Assembly (NCBI GenBank): GCA_020073345.1
Contig: JAIQFI010000009.1
Location: 84,284 to 148,283, forward strand
Direction of reading: 5' to 3'
DNA length: 64,000 bases
Source of the DNA: Terriglobia bacterium
GTDB taxonomy: Bacteria > Acidobacteriota > Terriglobia > Bryobacterales > Bryobacteraceae
The notes under the pieces were generated by a model. It was not told where the DNA came from and ran no database searches. It worked only from the letters and a program-made list of their open reading frames with translations. Below, one piece after another: positions 54,765 through 64,000 of the stretch (within the stretch, counting starts at the first letter, position 1; each line of letters starts with the position of its first letter). A program made the position numbers and the translations under genes.

Positions 54765-56359
54765 TTTCGAAAGGGAATTCTATAGAAGGAGATGTCAAGA
54801 GAAAATATTTCCCCATCGACCGGAAGGCGGGCAAGAGTTCGCCCGGACATCCAGCCCCACATAGTCTGAGAGCGTGTTCCAACCTGCCCGACTGCTTATT
54901 CTGATCCCGATTCATTGCGATCGTGACGGCGCCAGTCGATTCCGAAAGCTGGGCAAGTTGAAGCGGTTGCAAGGTGCCAACCATGATTCTATTTGAGACT
55001 CGAGGGCCTATGACTTTTTTGGGTTGTCCGAGGGGGCATAGGATCGATTTTTGAGACTCGGTGCCGAAGGCACGTGGTGAGCCTAATTTCCTTTTAGATA
55101 CTCTCCCTCGAACCCGAGCGCCCGCAGAACCGGACAGGGCCACCGCCAGAAATGATCCGGGACGGAGGTTTAGGGCTCTGGACCAGACGCTCAAGCTGCT
55201 GGCCGCATCAGTTGTCCCGCGTCGAAACGTTCTCCTTTCTTCCACAGCACCAAAGTGATAGCCGCAATCTTGCGCGCCAGTGTGAGGCGAGCCATCGAGG
55301 GCTTCATCCCTTTGGCCACCAGAGCATTGTAGAAATCTCGGAAGGGTCCCGCCACAGTTGCTGGCCATGGTGGCCGTGCTTTTGAACACGTTCTTCAATT
55401 CGTGATTATGGTTGGCATTGAGGCCTCTCAGGGTCAGCAGTTTCTTGGAACGCTGCAGTTCGCCACCGGCGAAGCGGTATTCCCCGCTGATCCGGGTATC
55501 CAAGGCCAGGCCGCCATACGCCCATAGCTGCCGCTTGGTGCGGAAACGATGTGGCGTCTGTATCAAAGCGATCAGCAGAGCCGTGCGAATCGGGCCCACG
55601 CAGGGAATCTGCCTGAGCCATGTGTAGGCCGGGTGTTTCCGGCTCTCCACCAACAGTTCCCGTCGAGCCTGCCGGCGGAGCGGTTGCAAATCATCCAGTT
55701 GTTGAAACAGTCGCTCGGCTCTGCGTCGTACGCCGGCTTCCGTCAGTTTTTCCAACCAAGCCGTGCGGTGACGCGAGGCGTAGACGGTTTGACCGGAGCA
55801 CGGAATGGCCCAGCTTCGATACAACGCTTTGAGGCGGCGCATGACCCGCGTGAGGTCTTTGGTGATGGTCAGATAGCTGCGGGCTAGTTCTCTCAAGGTT
55901 CGTACGCCCGATTCTCCGTGGTAGACCGGCGAGAGAAGCCCCGTGCGCAGCAGCTCGGCGAGCTTGCGGGCATCCACCCGGTCATTCTTGTTTCCTGATC
56001 TCAGAAGGGCGTTTTTCCGAGGATTGCACACCACCACTTTCGTTACGTGTGGCTTGAGCAGGTCGTATAACCAGGCGGCGCTGGTCCCCTCCTCGAACGT
56101 CACCCATAAGCTCCCGCGTAGCCCTCCGAGGAACTCCAGAATAGTCGCTGCTTTGGTTTCGATGACGGACTCCATGACCAGTTTCCCGGCGGAATCCCGC
56201 ACGGCCACCGAGATGGTGGCCTGATGAACGTCCATGCCAATGTACTTCGTGCTGTTCATTGAGGCTGCTCCTTTCCCTAGCCAGTCATCTTAGGTGCTGA
56301 GGCGAACGCTCAAAACGTCCACCTCAGAAGGGGCGCCCTTCTATAATGTGTCCTTTCGG
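54765..56359 (-). mobile_element. IS110-family element (IS1111-like), copy A
   Basis: About 1.6 kb bounded by imperfect inverted ends: CCGAAAGGACACATTATAGA on the 56359 side and TCGAAAGGGAATTCTATAGA on the 54767 side, with 17 of 23 positions matching over their length. Subterminal inverted repeats are typical of the IS1111 subgroup. The left end and first codons are identical to copy B at 63785. The right end is proposed from the inverted match only, since copy B leaves the window. Confidence 0.75.
55192..56259 (-). pseudogene. IS110-family transposase (DEDD), frameshifted near C-terminus
   Basis: The N-terminal DEDD transposase domain has Asp in GMDVHQ, Glu in TFEEGTSA and Asp/Asp in KNDRVDARKL. 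Transposase_20 follows with IPCVGPIRTALLIALIQTPH and WAYGGLALDTRISGEYRF. After LKNVFKSTATMA the homology moves to another frame, where AGPFRDFYNALVAKGMKPSM and ARLTLARKIAAITLVLWKKG run to a stop at 55192. The shift lies at about 55355-55370. Without it the protein would be about 355 residues, the normal size; in the unshifted frame it runs on to 54760 as 499 residues of unrelated sequence. The serine near the C-terminus needed for catalysis lies close to the break, so this copy is probably inactive unless the indel is an error. Confidence 0.83.
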
Positions 56360-56558
56360 CACAGCCAGGCCGCAAGTTAGACTAGCAACGCTAGGAGGTC
56401 TACGGAGTTCTGGGAATCTGAACGCAAGTCCCGCTTTCCTCCGGGGTTGCGCCGACGATTGTTTCAGATGATCCACGTGGGACCACATGAACCAGTACAG
56501 ATTCGGCCCGCGCGGGACTCTGCTGGCCGATCGAGCTTCCCTGAACCGAAACTTCCTG

Positions 56559-56587
56559 TTGCCTGCCTAAGGGAACTGTCATATACT
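56559..56587 (+). promoter_or_regulatory. Likely sigma-70-type promoter of the PadR-ADOP operon
   Basis: TTGCCT (56559-56564) and TATACT (56582-56587) are separated by 17 bases, 27 bases before the PadR start codon. A PadR repressor often regulates its own promoter. Confidence 0.5.
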
Positions 56588-56613
56588 CCTGTAGGCTACC
56601 AAAAGATAGGGCC

Positions 56614-56958
56614 ATGGCCGAAGACAAGACTGATGTTCTGCACGGATCACTAGCGCTCATGGTGCTCCGCACTCTGGAAACCCTTGGCCCAACGCATGGC
56701 TGGGGCATAGCGCGCCGCATCGAGCAGATGAGCGACAAAGCACTCGAATTAAATCAGGGAACGCTCTACCCCGCCCTTTTGCGGATGGAGCAGATGGGAT
56801 GGATCTCCTCGGAATGGGGTGCTTCGGAGAACAATCGCCGCGCCAAGTTTTACGCCATAACGCGCACGGGCAGGAAGCAATTGGCGAGAGAAGCCCAGAA
56901 CTGGGAGCGAATGTCCGGCATCATCGCCCGGTTCCTCAAGCCAGGAGAAACATCATGA
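56614..56958 (+). CDS. PadR-family transcriptional regulator
   Basis: A 114-residue winged-helix regulator of the PadR family: MAEDKTDVLHGSLALMVLRT, HGWGIARRIEQMSDKALELN, GTLYPALLRMEQMGWI and a C-terminal dimerisation helix. Such short PadR proteins precede ADOP permeases throughout Acidobacteria and probably control them. The stop overlaps the permease start as ATGA. Confidence 0.92.
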   Translation: MAEDKTDVLHGSLALMVLRTLETLGPTHGWGIARRIEQMSDKALELNQGTLYPALLRMEQMGWISSEWGASENNRRAKFYAITRTGRKQLAREAQNWERMSGIIARFLKPGETS

Positions 56959-59666
56959 CTTCGATGCGAATGTTGCTTTCGCGCTATTGCTCGCTGTTCA
57001 GGAAGGGACGGCTTGAAGGCCAGCTCGACGAAGAGCTACAGTTCCACTTGCAGCGGGAGATGGACGATCTAATTGAGAAGGGCATGCGTCCAGAAGACGC
57101 TCGGGACATTGCCCGCAAAAAGTTCGGCAACCTGGACCAGACCAAGGAAATCTATCGCGATCGCCGCGGAGTCCCGTTAATCGAGAACCTGTTTCAGGAT
57201 CTGCGCTACGGTCTGCGCGGGTTACGCAAGAACCCGAGTTTCACTGCTGTCGCCGTGCTATCACTCGCCCTTGGTATCGGCGCCAACTCCGCGGTCTTCA
57301 CCATCATCAATGCGTCGCTGTTGCGGGACTTGCCGGTGAGGGACCCGAAGCAACTTGTTACCGTTGCGGTCTATCGGCAGGGGCAACAGAACTGGCGCGA
57401 ACTGAGTTATCCATCGTTTCAGGCCATCACGGCCAACCAACACTCTCTGTCGGAAATGGCCGCCTCCGGTTCTCTCCGGTTGAAGCACGTAGTCTTCGAA
57501 CGAACGGAGTTGCAGGAGCTGAATGCCCTTCACGGCTCTTGGGTCTCTTCCAACTACTTCTCGTTCCTGGGCTTGGCCCCTGCCGCGGGAAGCTTCTTTA
57601 CTCCGGCGGATAGTTCGAGAGTAGGAGAAGGGGCGGTGGCCGTAATCGGCTACAGCCTATGGGAACACCGGCTCGCACGCGACAGCGCGGTACTAGGCAA
57701 AACGCTCGTACTCGATCAAGTGCCTGTGACGATTGTTGGAGTGGCTCCTCGCGATTTCCCGGGCGACCGCCAAGGGGCAACGCCTGTCGACATCTGGATA
57801 CCCATCCTGATGCAGCCGCGGTTCGAGTCGAGAAGTCTGATCGAAGCGCGGGGAGCAACCTGGTTTCGAACTCTCGGGAGGCTGAAATCCGATGTCACCG
57901 AGGCGCAGGCGAACGCCGAGCTGACTGCGCTGTATCGACAGGACGTCGCTGCGGCTGGTGCCTACAGGGGCAGCTTGTCGGATCTACGCGTGGAAGTGCC
58001 AAGTTACTCGAGTGGGCTTTACCCGCAGGAGCGCCGTCCCATGTGGCAGGTTCTGGGCCTCCTGATGGCGGTAGTTGCACTGGTGCTTTTGATCGCGTGC
58101 TGCAACGTCGCCAACCTTCTGCTCGCTCGCGGGACGGCCCGCAGTCGCGAGATTGGAGTTCGACTGGCGGTCGGCTGCAGCCGGAACCGACTCATCGCGC
58201 AGCTTCTGACGGAAAGTGTCCTGTTATCGGCGTTGGGTGGAATTCTGGGATATCTGATCGCTCAGGCTGGTACACGGCTATTGACCGCAGGGGTCCTGCC
58301 TGCATCGCTCGACCTTCAGCCGAACGGTCGCGTTCTTGCGTTTACGACCGCAGTTTCGCTCCTGGCCGGGGTCGTGTTTGGACTTGTTCCCGCGATCCAC
58401 GCTACCGCCGTGGATCTCGATCCCGCGCTGCGCTCAAGCATTCGCGGCCAAACCGCAAGCCGGTCTAGGCAACGCACCAGTCGGATTCTCGTCGTCGCGC
58501 AAGTCGGGCTCTCTCTGTGGTTGTTGGTCGGCGCGGGGTTGATGTTACGCACCTTCCAAAACGTCAATGCAATAGGGTTGGGAGTCGATCGAAACGTCAT
58601 TTCGCTTTCGGTAGAGACGGAAGGAACAGTCAACGCTTCACAGTTCGCCGGTCTGCGCAACAGACTCCACGACCGCCTGAAGACGCTTCCCGGCGTGCAA
58701 TCCGTTAGTTTCTCATCTCAAGGTGTATTCTCGTCCAGTATGACGACTGCTCCCGTTCGAGTACCGGGGTCGAACGTGGATCCAGCGAACGATCCCGATA
58801 TCGAAGAGAGCTGGGTGTCGCCAGAATTCTTCGAGACCATGAGACTCAAGCTGATTCTCGGCCGTACGTTAACGGAACAAGATGCCCACGCGAGAGTGGG
58901 CGTCATTGACGAAGTGGTCGCCCGCTCGTATTTTGGCAGTGAGAATCCTCTCGGCAAGATAATCTACTTACCGAAAGTCGATGCGCAGAGCCGCTACCTG
59001 CCGTTTGGGCCGCAGCTGGATGAGGAACAGGGCTTCGAGATCGTGGGCGTGGTAAATGACACGAAAGAAAGTGTGAAGGTTCGGCCAGCCCGCGTGGTTT
59101 ACATGCCCATAGAGCGACGGGACGACTTCGGAAACATGCTGTACGTTCGCACAACCGGGGATCCGCATCGTTACAAAGCTGCCATCCTCCAAATGCTGAA
59201 GGAATTTAACCGCGATGTCGCCGTGACCGCCTGGGATTCCATCGAGGACCGGGTGGAACGATCGGTTAACCAGGAACGTTTTCTCGCAACGCTATTGAGC
59301 ACCTTCGGATCACTCGCATTGATCCTGGCAGCCGTGGGATTGTTTGGAGTCATGGCATATGCCGTGGTTCGCCGCACCGGAGAGATCGGTATCCGTATGG
59401 CGTTGGGTGCACGGCGAGAGACCGTCGTCGCCATGGTCCTCCGGGAGTCATTGCTTCTCACGGGGGCGGGCGTCGCGGTGGGCATTATAGCTGCTCTTGC
59501 TAGCCGGAAACTTCTGTCAGGGTTTCTATTCGGTTTAACTGCGAATGACCCGGCCACGATTGCCACCGTCTCAGCGATTCTCCTTGGCGTTGCGTTGCTG
59601 GCGGGGTATGTCCCTGCCTGTCGGGCCTCCAGAATCGACCCATTAATCGCGCTCCGCCACGAGTGA
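56955..59666 (+). CDS. ADOP-type ABC transporter permease (MacB/FtsX-like, duplicated)
   Basis: A 903-residue permease of the acidobacterial duplicated orphan permease type. An N-terminal cytoplasmic helix domain (LDEELQFHLQREMDDLIEKG, EDARDIARKKFGNL) comes first. Two MacB_PCD/FtsX units follow, each with an extracytoplasmic domain and membrane helices near 380-480 and 770-890; the last motif is RIDPLIALRHE. No ATPase gene is adjacent, as is usual for this type. Substrate unknown; relatives export macrolides, peptides or lipoproteins. Start set by the ATGA overlap with PadR. Confidence 0.92.
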   Translation: MTSMRMLLSRYCSLFRKGRLEGQLDEELQFHLQREMDDLIEKGMRPEDARDIARKKFGNLDQTKEIYRDRRGVPLIENLFQDLRYGLRGLRKNPSFTAVAVLSLALGIGANSAVFTIINASLLRDLPVRDPKQLVTVAVYRQGQQNWRELSYPSFQAITANQHSLSEMAASGSLRLKHVVFERTELQELNALHGSWVSSNYFSFLGLAPAAGSFFTPADSSRVGEGAVAVIGYSLWEHRLARDSAVLGKTLVLDQVPVTIVGVAPRDFPGDRQGATPVDIWIPILMQPRFESRSLIEARGATWFRTLGRLKSDVTEAQANAELTALYRQDVAAAGAYRGSLSDLRVEVPSYSSGLYPQERRPMWQVLGLLMAVVALVLLIACCNVANLLLARGTARSREIGVRLAVGCSRNRLIAQLLTESVLLSALGGILGYLIAQAGTRLLTAGVLPASLDLQPNGRVLAFTTAVSLLAGVVFGLVPAIHATAVDLDPALRSSIRGQTASRSRQRTSRILVVAQVGLSLWLLVGAGLMLRTFQNVNAIGLGVDRNVISLSVETEGTVNASQFAGLRNRLHDRLKTLPGVQSVSFSSQGVFSSSMTTAPVRVPGSNVDPANDPDIEESWVSPEFFETMRLKLILGRTLTEQDAHARVGVIDEVVARSYFGSENPLGKIIYLPKVDAQSRYLPFGPQLDEEQGFEIVGVVNDTKESVKVRPARVVYMPIERRDDFGNMLYVRTTGDPHRYKAAILQMLKEFNRDVAVTAWDSIEDRVERSVNQERFLATLLSTFGSLALILAAVGLFGVMAYAVVRRTGEIGIRMALGARRETVVAMVLRESLLLTGAGVAVGIIAALASRKLLSGFLFGLTANDPATIATVSAILLGVALLAGYVPACRASRIDPLIALRHE

Positions 59667-59965
59667 GCGCCCAGAAGCGCGGGCACGGGGTTGGAACTGA
59701 TCGCGACGGCAGTGATTCGCCTGGGCGTGCAGCGCGCGTTGCTGAGATTTGGGAGACTCTCGCTTACACCGCAGTGTAGACTGACGGTGCCGAAAAGGGT
59801 ACGCCAAGGCCTATTACCAACTGCCCGATCCCACGACGCCGCACTCACGGGATTAGGCTGTGCGAAAACGACATCCTTTCGTCACTGAATAAACGGGTCT
59901 CTTCACGCGCCAGACCAAATTACAGGATGGGTCAACACTTCGGCGTTAGAGCGAGTCTATTGGCT
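59667..59965. other. Intergenic stretch
   Basis: No gene, terminator or repeat is clear; it separates the permease gene from the convergent acetyltransferase gene. Confidence 0.4.
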
Positions 59966-60466
59966 CTAGAAAAGGAACTCCATCAGCACTTCATCGTCCT
60001 CAATGCCGTCAATCATCACCTGACGAGCCATCCGGCCGCATTCCCGGAATCCCAAGCGCCGGTAGAACGCCTGCGCGGCCGTGTTCGATCCTCGAACCTG
60101 GATGGCCAGCTTCCGATAGTCTGCCTCGCGGGCAAAGGATTGGGTGGCGTTCCACAATTGGCGACCCACGCCCCGTCCTCGCCATTCTGGCAATAAATAT
60201 GTTCCGACTTGAGCTACATGCGCCATCGAGGTGAGTAGCGGCGACCATAGGTCGAGAGTCTGAAAACCAACGATGTCTTGGGTGCCATCGACGGCTATGT
60301 GAAACGCTTCGCGCGGAGAGAGAGATTCAAGATATCGCCGTTCCTGTTCGACGGTCCACACTCGGTCAATCGCAGTATGAATCCGCTCCGCCGAGACTAC
60401 CTCAAGCACCGAGACAATGCCGGCGGCGTCCACCGGCGCGGCTCGTCTGATCTGTAGTGCGATCAT
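59966..60466 (-). CDS. GNAT-family N-acetyltransferase
   Basis: A 166-residue GNAT acetyltransferase. The acetyl-CoA site is VGTYLLPEWRGRGVGRQLW (motif A, with R-G-R-G-V-G), and motif B is NTAAQAFYRRLGF. The N-terminus (LQIRRAAPVDAAGIVSVLEV) is typical. Substrate is unknown; small-molecule or N-terminal amine acetylation is likely. It has no close partner. Confidence 0.88.
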   Translation of the reverse strand: MIALQIRRAAPVDAAGIVSVLEVVSAERIHTAIDRVWTVEQERRYLESLSPREAFHIAVDGTQDIVGFQTLDLWSPLLTSMAHVAQVGTYLLPEWRGRGVGRQLWNATQSFAREADYRKLAIQVRGSNTAAQAFYRRLGFRECGRMARQVMIDGIEDDEVLMEFLF

Positions 60467-60779
60467 TTTCCAACTTTAACTATAGCCCTGTTTCCTCTGA
60501 GTCTCCCGTGCTAGTTACCAAGTGTTAAAGCCTGTAATCGTTAGGGTCCTGTGACGAAAGGATGTGGTTTCTGCGTGCTGTTAGCGTCGTTTCGATCGCA
60601 AGTAGAATCAGTCACCTGGAGAGGTTGCATCCGCTACGTTTTCGGCACTCTCTTGAAGGCAATTTCTTGGCCAGAGCCGTGGCGGAACGTGCCGTTTAAT
60701 CCAACCCGCCTATGCGTGCGGCCTCACCGCGTCAGATATTGAAGTAAAATCATGAGACAACGAGCACGGAAAGCCGACT
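60467..60779. other. Intergenic stretch upstream of kinase
   Basis: Holds no recognisable gene. It must contain the promoters of the divergent acetyltransferase and kinase genes. No operator-like repeat was noticed. Confidence 0.4.
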
Positions 60780-63557
60780 ATGACTCCCGAACGCTGGCAC
60801 AGGATCGAGGAGCTTTTCCACGCAGCGCTCGCGCGTGGGCCCGAATCGCGGCGGGCCTTTCTGGATGAAGCCTGCCGCGCGGATGCTGAGCTGCGCCGGG
60901 AGGTTGAGTCGCTGCTGGCCCAAGAGGAGCAAGCCGACGCCCTTCCGGAAACGCATCGATTAGAGGCTACGGCGACGATTCTGTTAGGTAAACAACTCGG
61001 CCCGTATCGAATCCTGTCTCCGCTAGGAGTTGGAGGCATGGGTGAGGTATATCGCGCCCACGATAGCAAGCTCAGCCGCGACGTTGCCATCAAAACGTTG
61101 CCGCGCGAGTTTGCGCGCGATCCCGAGAAGCTGGCTCGTTTTCGCCGCGAAGCACGCACGCTGGCATCGCTCAATCATCCCAACATCGCCGCGATCTACG
61201 GCCTGGAGGAGTTCGACGGGGCCATGTATTTGGTGCTGGAGCTGGTGGAAGGGGAAACACTGCAAGGCCCGCTGCCGATTGGCAAGGCGCTGGACTACGC
61301 CCTGCAAATCTCGGAGGCGTTAGGGGCCGCCCACGAGAAAGGCATCGTCCATCGCGACCTGAAGCCGGCCAATGTAAAAGTCACACCGCAGGGACGAGTC
61401 AAGGTGCTCGATTTCGGCCTGGCGAAAGCCGTCTGGGGCAGTGACCATGCTCAGAACTTTTCGCAATTGAGCACGGTGGTCGGGCCGGAGACAGTGGTGG
61501 GGCAAGTTGTGGGAACGCCTCCCTATATGAGCCCCGAGCAAGCACGCGGCGGAGATATAGACAAGCGGACAGATATCTGGGCCTTCGGCTGCGTGCTGTA
61601 TGAACTGCTCACCGGCAAGCGGGCTTTCCGAGGGAAGACGTTAGGGGACACGATTCAGGCCATCCTGGACCGGGAGCCGGACTGGACTGCGTTACCGGCA
61701 AAGACACCCGCCAAAATCCGCTCCTTACTGCGTCGTTGTCTCGACAAGGACGCGACCGGCCGCTTGCAGGACATCGGAGCGGCGCGGGTGGAAATCGCAA
61801 GGGTACAGCGCGGGTTGAGCCGCTGGCAAATCGCTTCGATAGCCGCAGCGGCGGCAGCGATTGCCGCGGTTGGCGTTGCAGTTTATTTTCGCGGTCCGGC
61901 TGGCCCAGCCGAGCGCTCAGAATGGGTGCAGTTAACGAACTTCCCCGATGCGGTCGGCCAGCCCGCGCTCTCTCCCGATGGGCGGATGCTTGCGTTCATT
62001 CGCAGCAGCGATACATTTGTGGCGCCGGGACAGGTGTACGTGAAGACCCTTCCGGATGGGGAACCGGTTCAGCTCACGCACGATGACCTGAACAAGCACA
62101 GTCCAGTATTCTCACCCGACGGATCGCGCATCGCCTATGCGGCCGCTGGGGACACTTGGGTGGTGCCCGTTGTCAGTGGACAGCCTCGTCCATGGCTCAC
62201 AAATGCTACCGGATTGGTGTGGATCGATAAACAAAGGCTTCTGTTCTCCGAGGTGAAGAAAGATATCCACATGGGGATCGTGACGGCCGAGGAAAATCGC
62301 GCGGGACAACGCGACGTTTACCTCCCGGAGGGTAACCGAGGTATGGCGCACCGGTCGTATCCGTCGCCTGATGGAAAATCCGTGCTTGTCGTGGAGATGG
62401 ACCGGGGCCCCTGGCAACCTTGCCGCGTAGTTCCGTTGGATGGCAGCTCCTTCGGGCACCGCGTGGGTCCGCCCGGCGCGGCCTGCACGTTCGCGGCGTG
62501 GTCACCCGACAGCAAATGGATGTACCTGACCAGCAGCAAGGGCGGAACGTTCCACACCTGGCGCCAGCGCTACCCCGACGGCCCAGTCGAACAGATTACT
62601 TCAGGGTTGACGGAAGAAGAAGGTATTGCCATGGCTGCGGATGGCCGTTCGTTTGTGACTGCCGTGGCGCAAAAGCAAAGTACGGTCTGGGTGCATGACA
62701 AGAACGGCGAGCGCCAAGTCTCGCTCGAGGGCTACAGCTACGATCCGAGGTTCACGCCTGACGGGAAGAAACTGCTGTATCGGATTCTGAAGGGCGCTGT
62801 GCCTACCTACGATCCAGGCGAGTTGCGTCTTCTGGAACTGGATTCGGGCCACAACGAACCGCTCCTGCCCGGATTGCTGGTTTCGGGGCTGCCGGGCCGC
62901 GGTTTCGATATTTCACCCGACGGACAGCGAGTCGTGGCCGCAGCAACGGACGGTCAAGGGAAACCCCGCTTGTGGCTGGCAGCGCTGGATCGCCAGTCTC
63001 CTCCGCACCAAATCCCCAATGTGGAGGGTGGACAGCCACATTTCGGTGACAACGGAGAGATCTTCTTTACCAAGAAAGAGGGGACTACCACGCAGGCTTA
63101 CCGAGTTCATGAGGACGGAACCGGCCTTCGGACTCTGGGCGATCAAATCACGGCAGTGATCGGTGTCTCTTCGGATAAACGTTGGGCGGTGGGCGCCAAG
63201 GCAGAAGGCCGCCACATGATGCTACTCCCCACGGACGGATCACCCGGTACGCTTATCGGCCCAATCAACGACACGAAGTTCGTCTGGTCTCCCAATGGAA
63301 GATTGCTCTTCGTCTCGGTGCCTACGGGTCCGCTGGCCTCCGGAATCGTTGGGCGGACCTATGTCATTTCGCTGCCGCTGGGCCAGGTGTTCCCGCCGAT
63401 TCCTGCCGGGGGATTCCAGACCATGGACGATCTTTCCAAACTACCCGGCGTGCGGGTGATCGAAGCCTATGGGGCCGCGCCAGGTCCAACTTCCGACGTG
63501 TACGCCTTTGCGCGTTCCTCAGTGCAGCGGAATCTCTACCGTATCCCGATCCCATGA
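60780..63557 (+). CDS. Membrane Ser/Thr protein kinase with TolB/WD40-like propeller
   Basis: A 925-residue kinase. Residues 1-75 are an N-terminal helical domain common in acidobacterial kinases ([20 protein letters not shown]). The kinase domain (78-345) has [11 protein letters not shown], Lys in [23 protein letters not shown] and SPEQ. One membrane span (about 350-372, rich in Ala) follows, then a beta-propeller with repeated [30 protein letters not shown] blocks outside the membrane. The propeller probably senses an extracytoplasmic ligand or partner. All catalytic residues are present, in contrast to the broken kinase at 23.9 kb. Targets unknown. Confidence 0.93.
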   Translation: MTPERWHRIEELFHAALARGPESRRAFLDEACRADAELRREVESLLAQEEQADALPETHRLEATATILLGKQLGPYRILSPLGVGGMGEVYRAHDSKLSRDVAIKTLPREFARDPEKLARFRREARTLASLNHPNIAAIYGLEEFDGAMYLVLELVEGETLQGPLPIGKALDYALQISEALGAAHEKGIVHRDLKPANVKVTPQGRVKVLDFGLAKAVWGSDHAQNFSQLSTVVGPETVVGQVVGTPPYMSPEQARGGDIDKRTDIWAFGCVLYELLTGKRAFRGKTLGDTIQAILDREPDWTALPAKTPAKIRSLLRRCLDKDATGRLQDIGAARVEIARVQRGLSRWQIASIAAAAAAIAAVGVAVYFRGPAGPAERSEWVQLTNFPDAVGQPALSPDGRMLAFIRSSDTFVAPGQVYVKTLPDGEPVQLTHDDLNKHSPVFSPDGSRIAYAAAGDTWVVPVVSGQPRPWLTNATGLVWIDKQRLLFSEVKKDIHMGIVTAEENRAGQRDVYLPEGNRGMAHRSYPSPDGKSVLVVEMDRGPWQPCRVVPLDGSSFGHRVGPPGAACTFAAWSPDSKWMYLTSSKGGTFHTWRQRYPDGPVEQITSGLTEEEGIAMAADGRSFVTAVAQKQSTVWVHDKNGERQVSLEGYSYDPRFTPDGKKLLYRILKGAVPTYDPGELRLLELDSGHNEPLLPGLLVSGLPGRGFDISPDGQRVVAAATDGQGKPRLWLAALDRQSPPHQIPNVEGGQPHFGDNGEIFFTKKEGTTTQAYRVHEDGTGLRTLGDQITAVIGVSSDKRWAVGAKAEGRHMMLLPTDGSPGTLIGPINDTKFVWSPNGRLLFVSVPTGPLASGIVGRTYVISLPLGQVFPPIPAGGFQTMDDLSKLPGVRVIEAYGAAPGPTSDVYAFARSSVQRNLYRIPIP

Positions 63558-63784
63558 CAACCTGCCAGGCAAGAAGCTGGCGCAATTAAGCACTCGCTGG
63601 TTGGCCAAGCCGGCCCGACGCTGGTTCGTCCATATTGATTGGACAGGAATTGTCATGGAAGGGCCCGGAATCCCGGCGGTCGTCAACTGAATCGTCGCGT
63701 TGCTGGACGGGGTGGAGAGGTAGACAGGTCCTGCAAACGGCGCGCCCGGAAGCTAACCCGTGTCCGGATCATCGGGCACTCGTT

Positions 63785-64000
63785 CCGAAAGGACACATTA
63801 TAGAAGGGCGCCCCTTCTGAGGTGGACGTTTTGAGCGTTCGCCTCAGCACCTAAGATGACTGGCTAGGGAAAGGAGCAGCCTCAATGAACAGCACGAAGT
63901 ACATTGGCATGGACGTTCATCAGGCCACCATCTCGGTGGCCGTGCGGGATTCCGCCGGGAAACTGGTCATGGAGTCCGTCATCGAAACCAAAGCAGCGAC
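63785..64000 (+). mobile_element. IS110-family element, copy B, cut by right edge
   Basis: The first 216 bases of the same element as copy A, starting CCGAAAGGACACATTATAGA. I see no difference from copy A over the visible part. It is inverted relative to copy A. The rest lies outside the window. Confidence 0.85.
63886..64000 (+). CDS. IS110-family transposase, N-terminus, cut by window
   Basis: Starts MNSTKYIGMDVHQATISVAV, the first 38 residues of the DEDD domain, the same as in copy A, with GGAGCAGCC upstream of the ATG. Whether this copy carries the C-terminal frameshift seen in copy A cannot be seen here. Confidence 0.9.

Noticed and set aside
56400..56738. 112-codon minus-strand frame over the PadR promoter
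   Set aside because: Opposite the PadR gene and its promoter; no domain.
1..64000. CRISPR array or rRNA operon
   Set aside because: No regularly spaced repeats and no conserved rRNA blocks were seen on reading the window.

Overview
The window reads as chromosomal DNA of an acidobacterium, most likely of the Solibacter/Bryobacter lineage. The basis is gene content: a 1210-residue Oar-type TonB-dependent receptor with an N-terminal carboxypeptidase-regulatory domain, a DUF1592/DUF1552 pair, a PadR regulator overlapping an ADOP-type orphan permease, Ser/Thr kinases carrying TolB-like propeller or TPR tails, and many Tat-exported enzymes. No rRNA, tRNA or CRISPR array was recognised. Assignment to a genus is inference.

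Left part (1-13.4 kb): ordinary metabolic genes. A cut phosphotriesterase-like hydrolase and a Tat-exported epoxide hydrolase are followed, on the minus strand, by a compact group (PAP2 phosphatase, glucarate-dehydratase-like enolase, SDR, GH67 alpha-glucuronidase) that looks like uronic acid/glucuronoxylan use. Next come a secreted cytochrome c fused to a domain with the complete copper-ligand pattern of PHM-type monooxygenases, a CBS protein, a LOG-type hydrolase, glutaminase, an SDR and a PHP-like protein.

13.4-23.5 kb: a cluster that may belong together. A membrane patatin-like phospholipase is divergent from a 965-residue haem peroxidase-superfamily protein that keeps the Tyr-x-x-His arrangement of fatty-acid dioxygenases. 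Then follow a phospholipase C-type phosphoesterase, a small protein, a probable outer-membrane barrel, a papain-like protease without a signal peptide, and, end to end with it, a chagasin-like protease inhibitor.

23.5-38 kb: accessory and decaying DNA. There is an ArsR remnant, a Ser/Thr kinase split by one in-frame TAG, a duplicated degenerate segment, a phage-type module (ParB-methyltransferase, DUF5681 protein, large terminase) without portal or capsid genes, an Mrr-like nuclease with a small zinc-binding protein and XRE regulator, a serine recombinase with its DUF2924/DUF3489 companions, and a run of single-gene units separated by attC-like imperfect palindromes.

38-54.5 kb: frameshifted RssA-type patatin, cupin, secreted proteins, the TonB receptor, a VOC protein, the DUF1552/DUF1592 pair, an ankyrin protein, a decay zone with a kinase fragment and a broken DUF6429 gene, and a multicopper oxidase. 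54.7-64 kb: two inverted copies of an IS110-family element bracket a PadR-ADOP operon, a GNAT acetyltransferase and a Ser/Thr kinase with a propeller tail.
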